The notes: generated from the letters alone by a model not told the origin. A stretch of 64,000 nucleotides of DNA from Butyrivibrio sp. (GCF_015056685.1 NZ_SVFW01000007.1:40495-104494), one strand, 5' to 3'; numbered from the stretch's first letter, positions 34,807 through 43,673 are shown. Numbers and translations are program-made.

Positions 34807-35760
34807 TCACCTTATCAGCTTATCAACTATCTGCTTAGCTTCATTAATAGCTTTTTTATATTCTTCTTTTCCGTCTTCAAGTTGTAATACTATTTTTTCA
34901 AGTGATGGATTTGACAGTGCCTGTTCCAACAATACTTCCATCAGTTCTATATTAATCGGTGTAAGCGCTGCGTAGTCCCACCATAACTTTTCTATTTCAT
35001 ATCGCGTATTATCAAAACTCCATGGCTTTGTTCCTGCAAAATGAACTATTATATTGTCTTTTTTCACTTTTTCGTAGGACCAGCCATCGTTGTAGGCAAG
35101 CTTTGCAAAAAGATCATACTTCTCCCACTGTATTATTTTTACTTTATCATGGTGAACATAATTCAATATATCCTGATCAGGAGCTGCCATCTCATAATCC
35201 CATTCTTCCATGGCTTTTAGATAAAAAGAAAATGAATAATGCTCTCGCATCTGAGCTATGTTCATCAATAAAACGCCAGAGTTAAAATATGAAAACTCCT
35301 CTCCATACAAGGGAAGGAGCATTTCTCTTACCTTGTCCGTGTAATTGCCCATAACATTGGTGTTATTAGAATCAAGAGCCGCCATAATATCAGCGCCTTC
35401 AAAATCAGAAAAATAAAGATCATCCAAGGCCCCATGTACAATGACATCTACATCCACATAAAGGACTCGATCGACATTATCAGGAAGTTTCTCAGGAAGA
35501 AAAAGCCTGTAATACATTTCACTACTCCAATCCACGGTGGTAGGGAGTTTTAGGTTCTCTATATCTGCCGAAACATCTATGGTATTTACTTTCACATCAT
35601 ATTTTTTTAGACAATTCTCAATCTTTTCTATATCTTCTTTTTGCAGTTCACTATGAAGAATAAAAATCTCATTGTGACACGTGTTGCTTTCACAAAAGGA
35701 TGTCAGCATCACAATAGCGTAGTTGATATACTTTTTATTAAAAGAAGCTGCAAGATTCAT
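34807..35760 (-). CDS. GT8 glycosyltransferase (copy 2)
   Basis: 317 residues, the same length as its neighbour at 33846-34799 and clearly a tandem duplicate: VLYVDVDVIV, YFNSGVLLMN, PDQDILNYVH and HFAGTKPWS. The substitutions around the acceptor region suggest different specificity. Its ATG overlaps a TGA that closes the extended frame of the upstream GT2 gene, which helps define that gene's true end. Confidence 0.9.
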   Translation of the reverse strand: MNLAASFNKKYINYAIVMLTSFCESNTCHNEIFILHSELQKEDIEKIENCLKKYDVKVNTIDVSADIENLKLPTTVDWSSEMYYRLFLPEKLPDNVDRVLYVDVDVIVHGALDDLYFSDFEGADIMAALDSNNTNVMGNYTDKVREMLLPLYGEEFSYFNSGVLLMNIAQMREHYSFSFYLKAMEEWDYEMAAPDQDILNYVHHDKVKIIQWEKYDLFAKLAYNDGWSYEKVKKDNIIVHFAGTKPWSFDNTRYEIEKLWWDYAALTPINIELMEVLLEQALSNPSLEKIVLQLEDGKEEYKKAINEAKQIVDKLIR

Positions 35761-35872
35761 ACGATTCCCTTATCATTCATTTCAATAATTGCAATATCAA
35801 GATCACTAATTCTTCCGATTACATTTTTATTTTCCCTATATGGTGTTTTTATTATTTGCTTTGCCAAAGCTC

Positions 35873-36763
35873 TTAATCTATTGAGTTTTTTTTTTCTCCC
35901 TTGTCAAGGCGGGTAAAAAACTTATCAAGGCAGTCTATACTAGCACCATATTTCCTAATGTTTCTCATGAGACACCTGTTAACACCGTAAGAATATAGTT
36001 GAACAATTTCATATTCGATTGCCTGTCTGCATTCTTCATAGTTATCCATCACGGAAGTTACATTATATATCGCACTCATTGCGCCATATATGGAGTTATA
36101 ATATGTTTCAAAATCAATTGTCTTTGTTGCAGAATCAAAGGTATCGCAATATTTATATAGAATTTCTTTTACATTTCCTATACTTTTCGCTCGCATCAAC
36201 ATATAAGTAAGTATTTCTGAATCTTCAAGGCATAAGATATTCTCCCGCATTCGTATTCTTGGATCATTCCATAATTCTCTTCGGATAAGCCTCGTAACAA
36301 GATATCCACCTGCTACAATCAGGCTATTTCTTTTGGTTGCATTTAGTTCACCGGTATCATTATCTCCAGTATATAATCTGGCTTCATCAGTGGCTTCACG
36401 GTAAAAGCCACAATCAACCATATCGTAGTTTCCTTCTGCCGCCTTGGAATATAGAAGTTCATACATATTGGGAACAACATAGTCGTCACTATCAACCAAG
36501 CCTATATATTCACCCGTTGCCACTTCAAGTGCCTGATTTCTTGCGCCTCCTGGACCTCTATTCACTTCAGAATTAATTATTTCAACCTTATCAGGAAATT
36601 GTTTTTTACATCTTTTCATAATTTCCCATGTATCATCTTTGGAGCAATCATTAACCACTATTACTTCAATTTCCTGAAGTGTCTGATTAACAAGACTTCC
36701 AAGACACCTTGCAAGAGTATCATGCGCATTATAAGCAGGAACTATAACACTGACCTTTTTCAT
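35873..36763 (-). CDS. GT2 glycosyltransferase, cut short at an A10 run
   Basis: 296 residues in the frame as read: VSVIVPAYNAHDTLARCL, VIVVNDCSKDDTWEIM, the donor block RGPGGARNQAL and the DxD GLVDSDDYVVP. Near the C-terminus the frame enters ten consecutive A bases (35886-35895) and stops at 35873. With 11 or 8 A bases it would continue for 42 more codons without a stop (LNRLRALAKQIIKTPYRENK…) and end in TGA at 35757, overlapping the next ATG. The longer form fits the operon spacing and is probably the ancestral product. Confidence 0.85.
   Translation of the reverse strand: MKKVSVIVPAYNAHDTLARCLGSLVNQTLQEIEVIVVNDCSKDDTWEIMKRCKKQFPDKVEIINSEVNRGPGGARNQALEVATGEYIGLVDSDDYVVPNMYELLYSKAAEGNYDMVDCGFYREATDEARLYTGDNDTGELNATKRNSLIVAGGYLVTRLIRRELWNDPRIRMRENILCLEDSEILTYMLMRAKSIGNVKEILYKYCDTFDSATKTIDFETYYNSIYGAMSAIYNVTSVMDNYEECRQAIEYEIVQLYSYGVNRCLMRNIRKYGASIDCLDKFFTRLDKGEKKNSID
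35886..35895 (-). other. Slippery A10 tract in a glycosyltransferase gene
   Basis: Ten A bases on the coding (minus) strand. Runs of this length are known sites of transcriptional slippage and of replication slippage. A change to 11 or 8 A bases joins the frame to a clean 42-codon extension down to 35757. Confidence 0.75.
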
Positions 36764-37938
36764 CCAAGAAGTACCTTTCTAATTTCTTTTGTTACCACTT
36801 CATAACGGTTATCCCATGTGTCATATTTAAGCGCTGTCTGATATCCTTCAATTGCAATATTCTCTGCCTTTTCAGGATCATTAAGTAAAGACACCACGTC
36901 TCCGGCCATTTTGACAGGATTATTAAGATCAAAATAAACTATATTTTTATTATTCTTGTAGTGTTCATTTAGATACTCGCTAAAATCAGTAACACATACT
37001 GCTCCATGCAACATAGAGTTAAAGTTTTTTTCACTGCATCCTCGTTTAAACCACGGAATAAAACACAATGAAATTTTTGAATCGTCTAAAACATCTAGTA
37101 TCCTATCCGGCTCAATCCTTGCATTAATTTTAATATTTTCACCATAAGGATAATTTTCATCTTCCCATCCGGTTCCATAAACTTCCACATTTACCCCAGC
37201 ATCAGATAACGCTTTCATTCCCGCAAGTTTAGTAATACGCCTTACCGTTGCTTCTATGCTCCAAGCTGCAGTTCTATTTACTTCATAAATGTCTCTTTCG
37301 CTAATATGATTCTGATTTTGTAAAAGATATATTTCTATCGCCTTTTCTGTTGTAATGGTTGTATCATTTAGCATCATCCCTATAACTTGTCTATATAGCT
37401 CTGCCCCATTATCAGAAAGAGTGTCTATTGAATTGTAATAATCTACTCTTTCATTGCAGTTTCCCATATACAGGACATCTATACTTCGATCTGTGTATCT
37501 TTTGATTTTTTCAGATGAAGTAGTACCACCATTAGGCGAAAAGACAACCTTTTTAACTAATTTATAGTATTTTCGTATAAAATCCACATGATTTCTGTCC
37601 AGTGCAAAGACATATAAATCGCAAGGTGGTCTTAACATAGTATCTTCAAAATTTCTTGGATGATCTACTATATAATCAAATACCGGAATAGAATTTTCCT
37701 TCCAAAAATTACCACCCCCATCGGCCATTAAATGCACTCCAATATTATTAAAAGTGAACATAGCCGTTTCAGGACGCGTCGCATATTCATCAAATTCGAG
37801 GCAGTTATATGTTTCAGGTCTGTTTACATCAACAACATAATAATCCTCGAATGTAGAACTTTCTTCTATGTATTTAATATATTGGCCCACAAAAAAAGAC
37901 AATTCAGCGTGTCTGCCTTGGAATAGAATAATATGCAT
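36760..37938 (-). CDS. CgeB-like glycosyltransferase
   Basis: 392 residues from the ATG at 37938, preceded by AGGAG at seven bases. The open frame extends 120 codons further upstream only by reading through flagellin sequence and is rejected there. The N-terminus HIILFQGRHAELSFFVGQYI and middle SPNGGTTSSEKIKRYTDRSIDVLYMGN lead to a GT-B second lobe (FIPWFKRGCSEKNFNSMLHGA). It is first in a five- to six-gene operon of glycosyltransferases, directly downstream of the flagellin genes but with its own promoter. The stop overlaps the next ATG. Confidence 0.8.
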   Translation of the reverse strand: MHIILFQGRHAELSFFVGQYIKYIEESSTFEDYYVVDVNRPETYNCLEFDEYATRPETAMFTFNNIGVHLMADGGGNFWKENSIPVFDYIVDHPRNFEDTMLRPPCDLYVFALDRNHVDFIRKYYKLVKKVVFSPNGGTTSSEKIKRYTDRSIDVLYMGNCNERVDYYNSIDTLSDNGAELYRQVIGMMLNDTTITTEKAIEIYLLQNQNHISERDIYEVNRTAAWSIEATVRRITKLAGMKALSDAGVNVEVYGTGWEDENYPYGENIKINARIEPDRILDVLDDSKISLCFIPWFKRGCSEKNFNSMLHGAVCVTDFSEYLNEHYKNNKNIVYFDLNNPVKMAGDVVSLLNDPEKAENIAIEGYQTALKYDTWDNRYEVVTKEIRKVLLG

Positions 37939-37963
37939 ATCATCGCTCCTATCGTATATATTT

Positions 37964-37992
37964 ATTATATCGTGATTATAAGAATTTGTCTT
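37964..37992 (-). promoter_or_regulatory. Sigma-A-type promoter of the glycosyltransferase operon
   Basis: Minus strand: AAGACA, a 17-base spacer, TATAAT, about 25 bases before the ATG at 37938. The -10 is perfect and the spacing optimal. Confidence 0.65.
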
Positions 37993-38008
37993 TTCGTTTA
38001 TAGCAAAG

Positions 38009-38040
38009 AAAAAGGGCTCCGAAAACCGGAGCCCCTTTTG
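38009..38040 (-). terminator. Terminator of flagellin gene 1
   Basis: GGGCTCC and GGAGCCC pair around an A-rich loop, and the minus strand continues into CTTTTTCTTT. It lies 50 bases after the flagellin stop. Confidence 0.8.
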
Positions 38041-38086
38041 GTAGTTGTAATTTTTCAAACGACAACTTGTTCTTATGAACTTTTTA

Positions 38087-39058
38087 TTAACCGAGAAGTG
38101 AAAGAACACCCTGATTGGACTGATTAGCCTGTGCCAGCATTGACTGTCCAGCCTGTGCAAGGATGTTATTGTTAGAATACTTAACCATCTCGGTAGCCAT
38201 ATCTGTATCACGGATCTGTGATTCAGCACTCTGAGTATTCTCAACAACGTTATCAAGATTCTTGATAGTGTGCTCAAGTCTGTTCTGGATAGCACCAAGG
38301 TTAGATCTCATTGTTGATACGTTAACCAGAGCGTTCTTGATTGCCATGATAGCATTCTTAGCGAGTGAATGGCTCATTACACTGATCTGATCTCCGCCAC
38401 CTTCAACAGTAGGAGCTTTTGCGTCTGATCTCTTGCTTCCATCAACTTCCTCACTAGTGTATTCCTTCTTATCGCCAAGTTCACTTACTTTAGTTGCTGT
38501 AGTTGTTTTTCCAGTAGAATTAATCTTAGCTGAAGGAAGAGCTGCTACACCGAGAATAGATGCACTCATTCTCTGAATGTCTACCTGGATCTGATTCTGA
38601 CTGTTTGTCTCAGAACCAACCTGAAGCTGCTTGCCTGTGAATGTACCATTAAGAAGCTTTGTGTTGTTGAACTCTGTTGCCTCAGCTGTACGTGTAATCT
38701 CTGTTGAAAGAGCTGCAACTTCCTGCTGGATGTATGCGCGGTCTACTGTCTGCAATGTGTCATTAGCAGCCTTTGTAGCCAACTCGTTCATTCTCTGAAG
38801 CATATCATGTACTTCGTTAAGTGCACCTTCAGCTGTCTGTACTACAGAAATACCATCCTGAGCGTTGGAAGAAGCCTGTGTAAGACCTCTTACCTGACGT
38901 CTCATCTTTTCGGAAATCGCAAGACCTGCTGCATCGTCTGCTGCTCTGTTGATCTTGTAACCGGATGATAACTTCTCACTTGATTTTGCCTGAATACCAG
39001 TTGTGATACCAAGCTGTCTGTTTGAGTTCATCGCTGTAATGTTGTGTTGTACTACCAT
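38087..39058 (-). CDS. fliC: Flagellin 1
   Basis: 323 residues from the ATG at 39058, with AAGGAGG nine bases upstream. The N-terminal D0/D1 region (MVVQHNITAMNSNRQLG, LSSGYKINRAADDAAGLAIS) and C-terminal D1/D0 (NRLEHTIKNLDNVVENTQ…ILAQAGQSMLAQANQ) are intact. The variable central part is short (about residues 170-235), so the filament subunit is small and its glycosylation sites, if any, must lie there. It is a paralogue of the next gene upstream and is driven by its own sigma-28 promoter. Confidence 0.95.
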   Translation of the reverse strand: MVVQHNITAMNSNRQLGITTGIQAKSSEKLSSGYKINRAADDAAGLAISEKMRRQVRGLTQASSNAQDGISVVQTAEGALNEVHDMLQRMNELATKAANDTLQTVDRAYIQQEVAALSTEITRTAEATEFNNTKLLNGTFTGKQLQVGSETNSQNQIQVDIQRMSASILGVAALPSAKINSTGKTTTATKVSELGDKKEYTSEEVDGSKRSDAKAPTVEGGGDQISVMSHSLAKNAIMAIKNALVNVSTMRSNLGAIQNRLEHTIKNLDNVVENTQSAESQIRDTDMATEMVKYSNNNILAQAGQSMLAQANQSNQGVLSLLG

Positions 39059-39084
39059 AATATATTCCTCCTTGAATTTGTACG

Positions 39085-39100
39085 GCAGCATCCTTGCTGC
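39085..39100 (-). promoter_or_regulatory. CsrA-binding hairpin in flagellin 1 leader
   Basis: Minus strand GCAGCAAGGATGCTGC: a six-base-pair stem presenting AGGA in the loop, which matches the established CsrA consensus (ARGGAU in a hairpin loop). A second GGA lies in the ribosome-binding site AAGGAGGAAT about 15 bases downstream. Paired sites of this kind allow CsrA to block flagellin translation. Confidence 0.75.
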
Positions 39101-39172
39101 TCGTTTGCCTTGTTTATGAAATAGTTACTAATGCTGGCTTAGAAACTATCTCTGTTTTGTATTACACCTTTA

Positions 39173-39199
39173 TTATCGACTATAATTATAAAAACTTTA
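39173..39199 (-). promoter_or_regulatory. Sigma-28 promoter of flagellin 1
   Basis: Minus strand: TAAA, 15 bases, GTCGATAA. The consensus is TAAA and GCCGATAA. It lies about 115 bases upstream of the ATG. Confidence 0.85.
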
Positions 39200-39239
39200 G
39201 GGGTATTTTTAAAAAAAATATATAAATTTTCTTTTTATA

Positions 39240-39274
39240 CTAAAACAGGCTCCAGTACTGAACCGGAGCCTGCT
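39240..39274 (-). terminator. Terminator of flagellin gene 2
   Basis: CAGGCTCCGG… pairs with …GGAGCCTG, followed on the minus strand by TTTTAGTATAAAAAG. It separates the two flagellin transcripts. Confidence 0.75.
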
Positions 39275-39287
39275 AAATACTCTATTT

Positions 39288-40211
39288 TTACTGAAGAAGT
39301 GAAAGAACACCCTGATTTGTCTGATTTGCCTGAGCCAGCATTGACTGGCCAGCCTGAGCGAGAATATTGTTGTTGGAATATCTAACCATTTCCTCTGCCA
39401 TATCTGTATCACGGATCTGAGATTCAGCTGCCTGAGTGTTTTCTACTACGTTATCAAGGTTCTTAATTGTGTGCTCAAGTCTGTTCTGAATAGCACCAAG
39501 ATTTGATCTCTGTTCTGAAATTTTCTGAAGTGCCATCTTGACCGCCATGATAGCATTCTTGGCAAGTGAGTGTGTCATTACACTTATCTGGTCATCTCCA
39601 AGATTCTTAGGCGTTGCCGCATTACTTGCTGAAAACTTTGTATTCTTCTGTGCCGGGTCATTAAGCCATGTAGCCGGATCACTTTTTGCCAATGCAGCCA
39701 CTCCAAGAAGGGATGCACTAAGTCTATCAATATTTATAGGAATCTGAGCCATAGAATCTGTCTCTGATCCAACCTGAAGCTGTTTATTAGTGAATGTACC
39801 ATCAAGAAGCATCTGGTTATTAAACTCTGTAGATTCAGCTGTACGTGTAATTTCAAGAGAGAGCTGATTCATTTCAGATTGAATATATGAACGGTCTGTT
39901 GACTGAAGAGTATCATTGGCAGCCTTAACAGCAAGTTCATTCATACGCTGAAGCATGTCATGAACTTCTACCATAGCACCTTCAGCTGTCTGTACCGCCG
40001 AAATACCATCCTGAGCATTGGCAGAAGCCTGTGTAAGACCTCTTACCTGACGTCTCATTTTCTCGGAAATAGCAAGACCTGCTGCATCGTCCGCTGCTCT
40101 ATTGATCTTGTAACCTGATGATAACTTTTCGCTAGACTTAGCCTGGATATCAGTTGTGATTCCCAACTGACGATTTGAGTTCATCGCTGTGATATTGTGT
40201 TGTACTACCAT
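39288..40211 (-). CDS. fliC: Flagellin 2
   Basis: 307 residues, very similar to flagellin 1 in both conserved ends (LSSGYKINRAADDAAGLAIS; NRLEHTIKNLDNVVENTQ). They differ mainly in the short variable region (PATWLNDPAQKNTKFSASN here). The ATG at 40211 is preceded by GGAGG. Two near-identical flagellins, each with its own sigma-28 promoter and terminator, suggest a mixed or alternative filament. Confidence 0.95.
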   Translation of the reverse strand: MVVQHNITAMNSNRQLGITTDIQAKSSEKLSSGYKINRAADDAAGLAISEKMRRQVRGLTQASANAQDGISAVQTAEGAMVEVHDMLQRMNELAVKAANDTLQSTDRSYIQSEMNQLSLEITRTAESTEFNNQMLLDGTFTNKQLQVGSETDSMAQIPINIDRLSASLLGVAALAKSDPATWLNDPAQKNTKFSASNAATPKNLGDDQISVMTHSLAKNAIMAVKMALQKISEQRSNLGAIQNRLEHTIKNLDNVVENTQAAESQIRDTDMAEEMVRYSNNNILAQAGQSMLAQANQTNQGVLSLLQ

Positions 40212-40238
40212 TATTTAATCCTCCATGAACGGGGCCCG

Positions 40239-40252
40239 CTTCCTTGCTGCCA
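40239..40252 (-). promoter_or_regulatory. Possible CsrA site in flagellin 2 leader
   Basis: GGCAGCAAGGAAGC on the minus strand retains the CAGCAAGGA core of the flagellin 1 hairpin, but the right arm is imperfect. A further GGA lies in the ribosome-binding site ATGGAGGAT. Weaker evidence than for flagellin 1. Confidence 0.45.
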
Positions 40253-40325
40253 TTCCTTTCTTTTTTATTGTGCAGCTTATCGCGGAGTCCCTTCCATGGC
40301 TGCTTTTGTTTTGTTTTCACTAGTA

Positions 40326-40352
40326 TTATCGGCAGCTTTTCCGGCAACTTAA
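40326..40352 (-). promoter_or_regulatory. Sigma-28 promoter of flagellin 2
   Basis: Minus strand: TTAA, 15 bases, GCCGATAA (perfect -10). It lies about 115 bases upstream of the ATG at 40211. Confidence 0.85.
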
Positions 40353-40429
40353 CCCTTTTTTGAAATAATTTTTTGTTTTTTTTGAGCAATTTGAAATTTT
40401 TTTACATTTTTTTATTTTTCCTATAAAGA

Positions 40430-40466
40430 TAAAAGAGCTTCACGCCGATATATGGCGGAAGCCCTT
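40430..40466 (-). terminator. Terminator of the flaG-fliD-fliS unit
   Basis: GGGCTTCCGCC pairs imperfectly with GGCGTGAAGCTC around ATATATC, followed by TTTTATCTTT on the minus strand. Confidence 0.6.
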
Positions 40467-40471
40467 AAGTA

Positions 40472-40951
40472 CTAATTCTTATTGTCCAAAAACTGGGGTG
40501 GTATATCTTTGAAATTGTTCATTGTCTGATAATAGTTAAATGCGGCTGCCGAAGTCCGTCTACTATAGTTCATTTTTTCTCTTGCACTACTAAAATATTC
40601 CTCGGCAAGTTTTTTATTTCTATGCTCGGCAGCTTCAATTGAAGCGCTCTTCCCTGTAATCTCCTGAATTAAATCCTGCATGCGCCTGATCTGATCCTTG
40701 TACTGATCTTTGTGATCACTGACTTCCTCTTTTACCCTGTCAAAGAGCGTCTGAAAACCATCATCCAGTGCAATTATCTGCTCAATCAGTTCTCCCTTCA
40801 CATCAAGAATATTGTCAAACGCTTTTTCATCTACATTAGATACATCCTTGAGGATATCTGTCTGTTTTTTGTTCTCGTCCTCAATCTTCTTCATGATCTC
40901 AAGTTTCTTGATCAGACTTTCTTCCAACATGTCAAGACTGGCTGATACCAT
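40472..40951 (-). CDS. FliT/FlgN-like flagellar chaperone candidate
   Basis: 159 residues from the ATG at 40951 (AAAGGGGG upstream); an earlier GTG overlapping fliS is less likely. It is entirely helical (SLDMLEESLIKKLEIMKKIEDEN…, IIALDDGFQTLFDRVKEEV). Sequence similarity to FliT or FlgN is weak, but the size, composition and position right after fliS and before flagellins fit an export chaperone for FliD or a hook-associated protein. Confidence 0.6.
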   Translation of the reverse strand: MVSASLDMLEESLIKKLEIMKKIEDENKKQTDILKDVSNVDEKAFDNILDVKGELIEQIIALDDGFQTLFDRVKEEVSDHKDQYKDQIRRMQDLIQEITGKSASIEAAEHRNKKLAEEYFSSAREKMNYSRRTSAAAFNYYQTMNNFKDIPPQFLDNKN

Positions 40952-40974
40952 TTTTACCCCCTTTGGCTTTTGAA

Positions 40975-41379
40975 TCACGCATCCTTTACATATACATGGT
41001 TTGCTTTCATCACTTCAATCCAATTATCTCGAATTGAGTGCATGTGCTTGTTGACCTCTGCAAGTATATCTCTGTCTTTACCTATATTGGCCTCAACAAG
41101 TCTCCTTGCAATATAAGAATACATATTTTCAAAGTCCTGCGCAACAGGGTATTTCATATCAAGTGTATTTCTTAAATAGTCAATTATTCGTTCGGTTTTT
41201 ACAATATTCTCATGAGCTTTTGAAATATCATTCTTCTCAATAGCTACATCAGCAATATTTAAAAACTTTATTGCTCCGTCATAGAGCATCAGAGTAAGTT
41301 CCGGACCTGATGCACTCATGACTTTGTTGGTCTGATATTGATTATACATTGCACGATGCTGTGACTGTAATGTTGGCAT
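40975..41379 (-). CDS. fliS: Flagellin export chaperone FliS
   Basis: 134 residues, normal length. Hallmarks are YNQYQTNKVMSASGPELTLMLYDGAIKFL and the helices with KTERIIDYLRNTLDMKYP. FliS holds flagellin monomers in the cytoplasm before export and, in FliW-containing bacteria, participates in flagellin homeostasis. It follows fliD by 30 bases in the same transcript. Confidence 0.95.
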   Translation of the reverse strand: MPTLQSQHRAMYNQYQTNKVMSASGPELTLMLYDGAIKFLNIADVAIEKNDISKAHENIVKTERIIDYLRNTLDMKYPVAQDFENMYSYIARRLVEANIGKDRDILAEVNKHMHSIRDNWIEVMKANHVYVKDA

Positions 41380-41408
41380 AAGCGCTCCCTCGCATTTTTC
41401 ATATTTCT

Positions 41409-42968
41409 TTACTGACTAGATCCTGTTCCAAAGAAACTTGATAATGAACCACTTGCACTATTAACCTTGGCCAGGGCTGTTTCCATTCTTGAAAACTTCG
41501 TGTATAACTTATCCTGAGCTGCCTCAAGTGCTTTCTGCGCTGTGTCTATCTTGTCATTATAGGCACTGTATTGTGAAGCCATAAGTTTGTCTTCATAGAT
41601 GGTGAATGAGCTGCTATATTCAGTACCTTTCATAAGATCAGACAACTTTGAATATAGACTTCTTGATAACTGGATAAAGAAATCCTGAACCATATCCGGA
41701 TCTGACTTAATATACTTATTCAAAAGATCTGTGTTACCACTAACAGTATCATCATCAGGATCGCCATCAATATGAAGAAGGTCTCGCTCATTCTCTTCAG
41801 CCCCGAAATAATCCGCCGTTGTAATTCCAAAGGAAGCAAGCCCAATATTCTTTGTCTCGCCATCCTTTGTCGTTACTGAAAATCCCTGTGCCATTATGCC
41901 CCTTAGAGCAGACCTGACAGTAGAAATGGTTTCGTCTCCACTAAGAAGGCCATCCTTGATCTTGTTCTCCCATTCCTCGACTTCCGTTTCGCTCATTGCC
42001 TCTTTTTCATCGTCAGTGAGCATTTTGTACTTGCTGGCCTTATCAGCATTATAAAGAGTAGCAAATTCCTTCATCAGATTATTGTACTCTTTTATCATAG
42101 ACTTAATGTTATCATAGATACCACTTGTGTCCTGCTTTGTTGTAAGCTGGATACCTGTTACCTTTTCATTGGCTGTGATAGTAAGTCCATTGATTTCAAA
42201 AGTGTTTGAATTGGATTCATACTCAACACCATTAAGCACAATCTTAGCATTAGCTCCTGCGACATAGTTGGAGCTATCCGCCTCAGAAGAAACCTCATTA
42301 CCATCACCGTCATACAGTCCAAATCCAAGTGCTGACATAGCATCTGTTGATACCAAATGGAAGGCTGCTGCTTCGCCGGCCTCTTTAGCCGATACAAAGA
42401 ATCTATTATTATTCTCGTCAAAGTTAAAATTGAGTTTTGTCTTTGTTTCAGAAGACGATGCATTTTTTAATTTGGATAGAACATCATTTATTGAATCTGT
42501 AGCTTTTACATCCACAGAAATAACATCAGTTTCACTATCTCCAATAGCAAACTTAAGTGTTCCTCCATCTTCAAGCCCTAAATCTTTCATCTTTGTTGAT
42601 TTAGTAGCATTACCATTCTCTGTTGTTAGCTTTTTGCCTGTTAGATAAGCAGCTGTTGAAAGTGAAGTGATATCAAGTGTCTGCGAAGTCTCCATTGCAC
42701 CTTCGCTTGTCACAATAGACACAGCGCTGGTATTGGACGCAGTCGTAGTTTTCTTGGTATAAGCAGTTGAAAATCTCAGGTTACTAAGCGCTCCATTGTA
42801 AAATGAAGTTACTTTCTTATTTAATTCTTTCCACTTCTCCTGCTTCCACGTCAGCTTCTTTTGATCGCCAGTATAAGTATTTACCTTATCCTGCTTGGTC
42901 TGTGTCAGCGCGGTTATGATACTTTCAGTATCAAGCCCAGAGTTCATTCCTGTTATTCTGATAGGCAT
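41409..42968 (-). CDS. fliD: Filament cap protein FliD (HAP2)
   Basis: 519 residues from the ATG at 42968, spaced from AAAGGAG by about eight bases; the ATG two codons upstream overlaps the site. The N-terminus PIRITGMNSGLDTESIITAL and the block WKELNKKVTSFYNGALSNLRFS are FliD_N; the C-terminus has NDKIDTAQKALEAAQDKLYTKF before the final amphipathic helix. It caps the filament and directs flagellin assembly outside the cell. Confidence 0.93.
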   Translation of the reverse strand: MPIRITGMNSGLDTESIITALTQTKQDKVNTYTGDQKKLTWKQEKWKELNKKVTSFYNGALSNLRFSTAYTKKTTTASNTSAVSIVTSEGAMETSQTLDITSLSTAAYLTGKKLTTENGNATKSTKMKDLGLEDGGTLKFAIGDSETDVISVDVKATDSINDVLSKLKNASSSETKTKLNFNFDENNNRFFVSAKEAGEAAAFHLVSTDAMSALGFGLYDGDGNEVSSEADSSNYVAGANAKIVLNGVEYESNSNTFEINGLTITANEKVTGIQLTTKQDTSGIYDNIKSMIKEYNNLMKEFATLYNADKASKYKMLTDDEKEAMSETEVEEWENKIKDGLLSGDETISTVRSALRGIMAQGFSVTTKDGETKNIGLASFGITTADYFGAEENERDLLHIDGDPDDDTVSGNTDLLNKYIKSDPDMVQDFFIQLSRSLYSKLSDLMKGTEYSSSFTIYEDKLMASQYSAYNDKIDTAQKALEAAQDKLYTKFSRMETALAKVNSASGSLSSFFGTGSSQ

Positions 42969-43065
42969 AAGCATTCTCCTTTCTCAATCCATGAGCGTGT
43001 TACATTGACTTCCATGTCAATTTTCTGTTGCAATCACAATGTTTCTTATTGATTGCAACATGTTT

Positions 43066-43545
43066 TTATCTTTTTTCGTCTACCATGATGCCGGCGATTT
43101 CCCAAACCTTGGCGATCATATCCAAAGTCTCATCCGGTGGAAATTCTTTGATTACTTTCTTGGTTTCCTTATCCACCATCTTGATGGTCACACGATTTGT
43201 CTTCTCATGTATACCAAAGACAGCTTCGGCATTGGATCTGACATTTTTAGCCATTTCAGAGATGGCCTTTTTAACCTTCTCATTATCAGCCTGAATCTGT
43301 TCTTCAGTAGCTTCTATCTTGCTCTGACCATCCGAATAGTTCTGGGCGCCACCCTGAGCACCACCATTAGACCCGGACGCATTATCCGCGGTCTCAACCT
43401 TTAAATCCACGTTTTGAGTAGTGCCAGCTGCTTCTGCATTTGCAATTTCAGAATGCGACTGACTCTGCTCCTGTACCTGTGTTCTTACCTGTGGCTGTGC
43501 CTGCTGAACAAGAGGCGAAAAGCCATTAATTGCTTCCATTCCCAT
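43066..43545 (-). CDS. flaG: FlaG-family flagellar protein
   Basis: 159 residues. A Gln/Ala/Ser-rich, low-complexity N-terminus (to about residue 85) precedes the FlaG domain: FGIHEKTNRVTIKMVDKETKKVIKEFPPDETLDM. FlaG influences filament length in other bacteria. It is the first gene after the sigma-28 promoter at 43636 and is followed by fliD and fliS. The extended N-terminus is longer than in many FlaG proteins. Confidence 0.88.
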   Translation of the reverse strand: MGMEAINGFSPLVQQAQPQVRTQVQEQSQSHSEIANAEAAGTTQNVDLKVETADNASGSNGGAQGGAQNYSDGQSKIEATEEQIQADNEKVKKAISEMAKNVRSNAEAVFGIHEKTNRVTIKMVDKETKKVIKEFPPDETLDMIAKVWEIAGIMVDEKR

Positions 43546-43635
43546 AATTCATATACCTCCGTGTCTGAACAAGGAACCTGCCTTATCATAAACGTTACAT
43601 CCCGTTATTGGTTTATATAGCATTTCTTATCCTCT

Positions 43636-43662
43636 ATATCGGAATGTGCGTCAGAATCTTTA
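43636..43662 (-). promoter_or_regulatory. Sigma-28 promoter of flaG-fliD-fliS
   Basis: Minus strand: TAAA, 15 bases, TCCGATAT. It lies about 90 bases upstream of the flaG ATG and just past the terminator of the preceding glycosyltransferase. Confidence 0.8.
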
Positions 43663-43673
43663 TAGGTTTAAAT

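Noticed and set aside
37939..38298. 120-codon N-terminal extension of the CgeB-like gene
   Set aside because: The extension is read through the flagellin terminator and the flagellin 3' end in a shifted frame; the ATG at 37938 has a proper ribosome-binding site and promoter.
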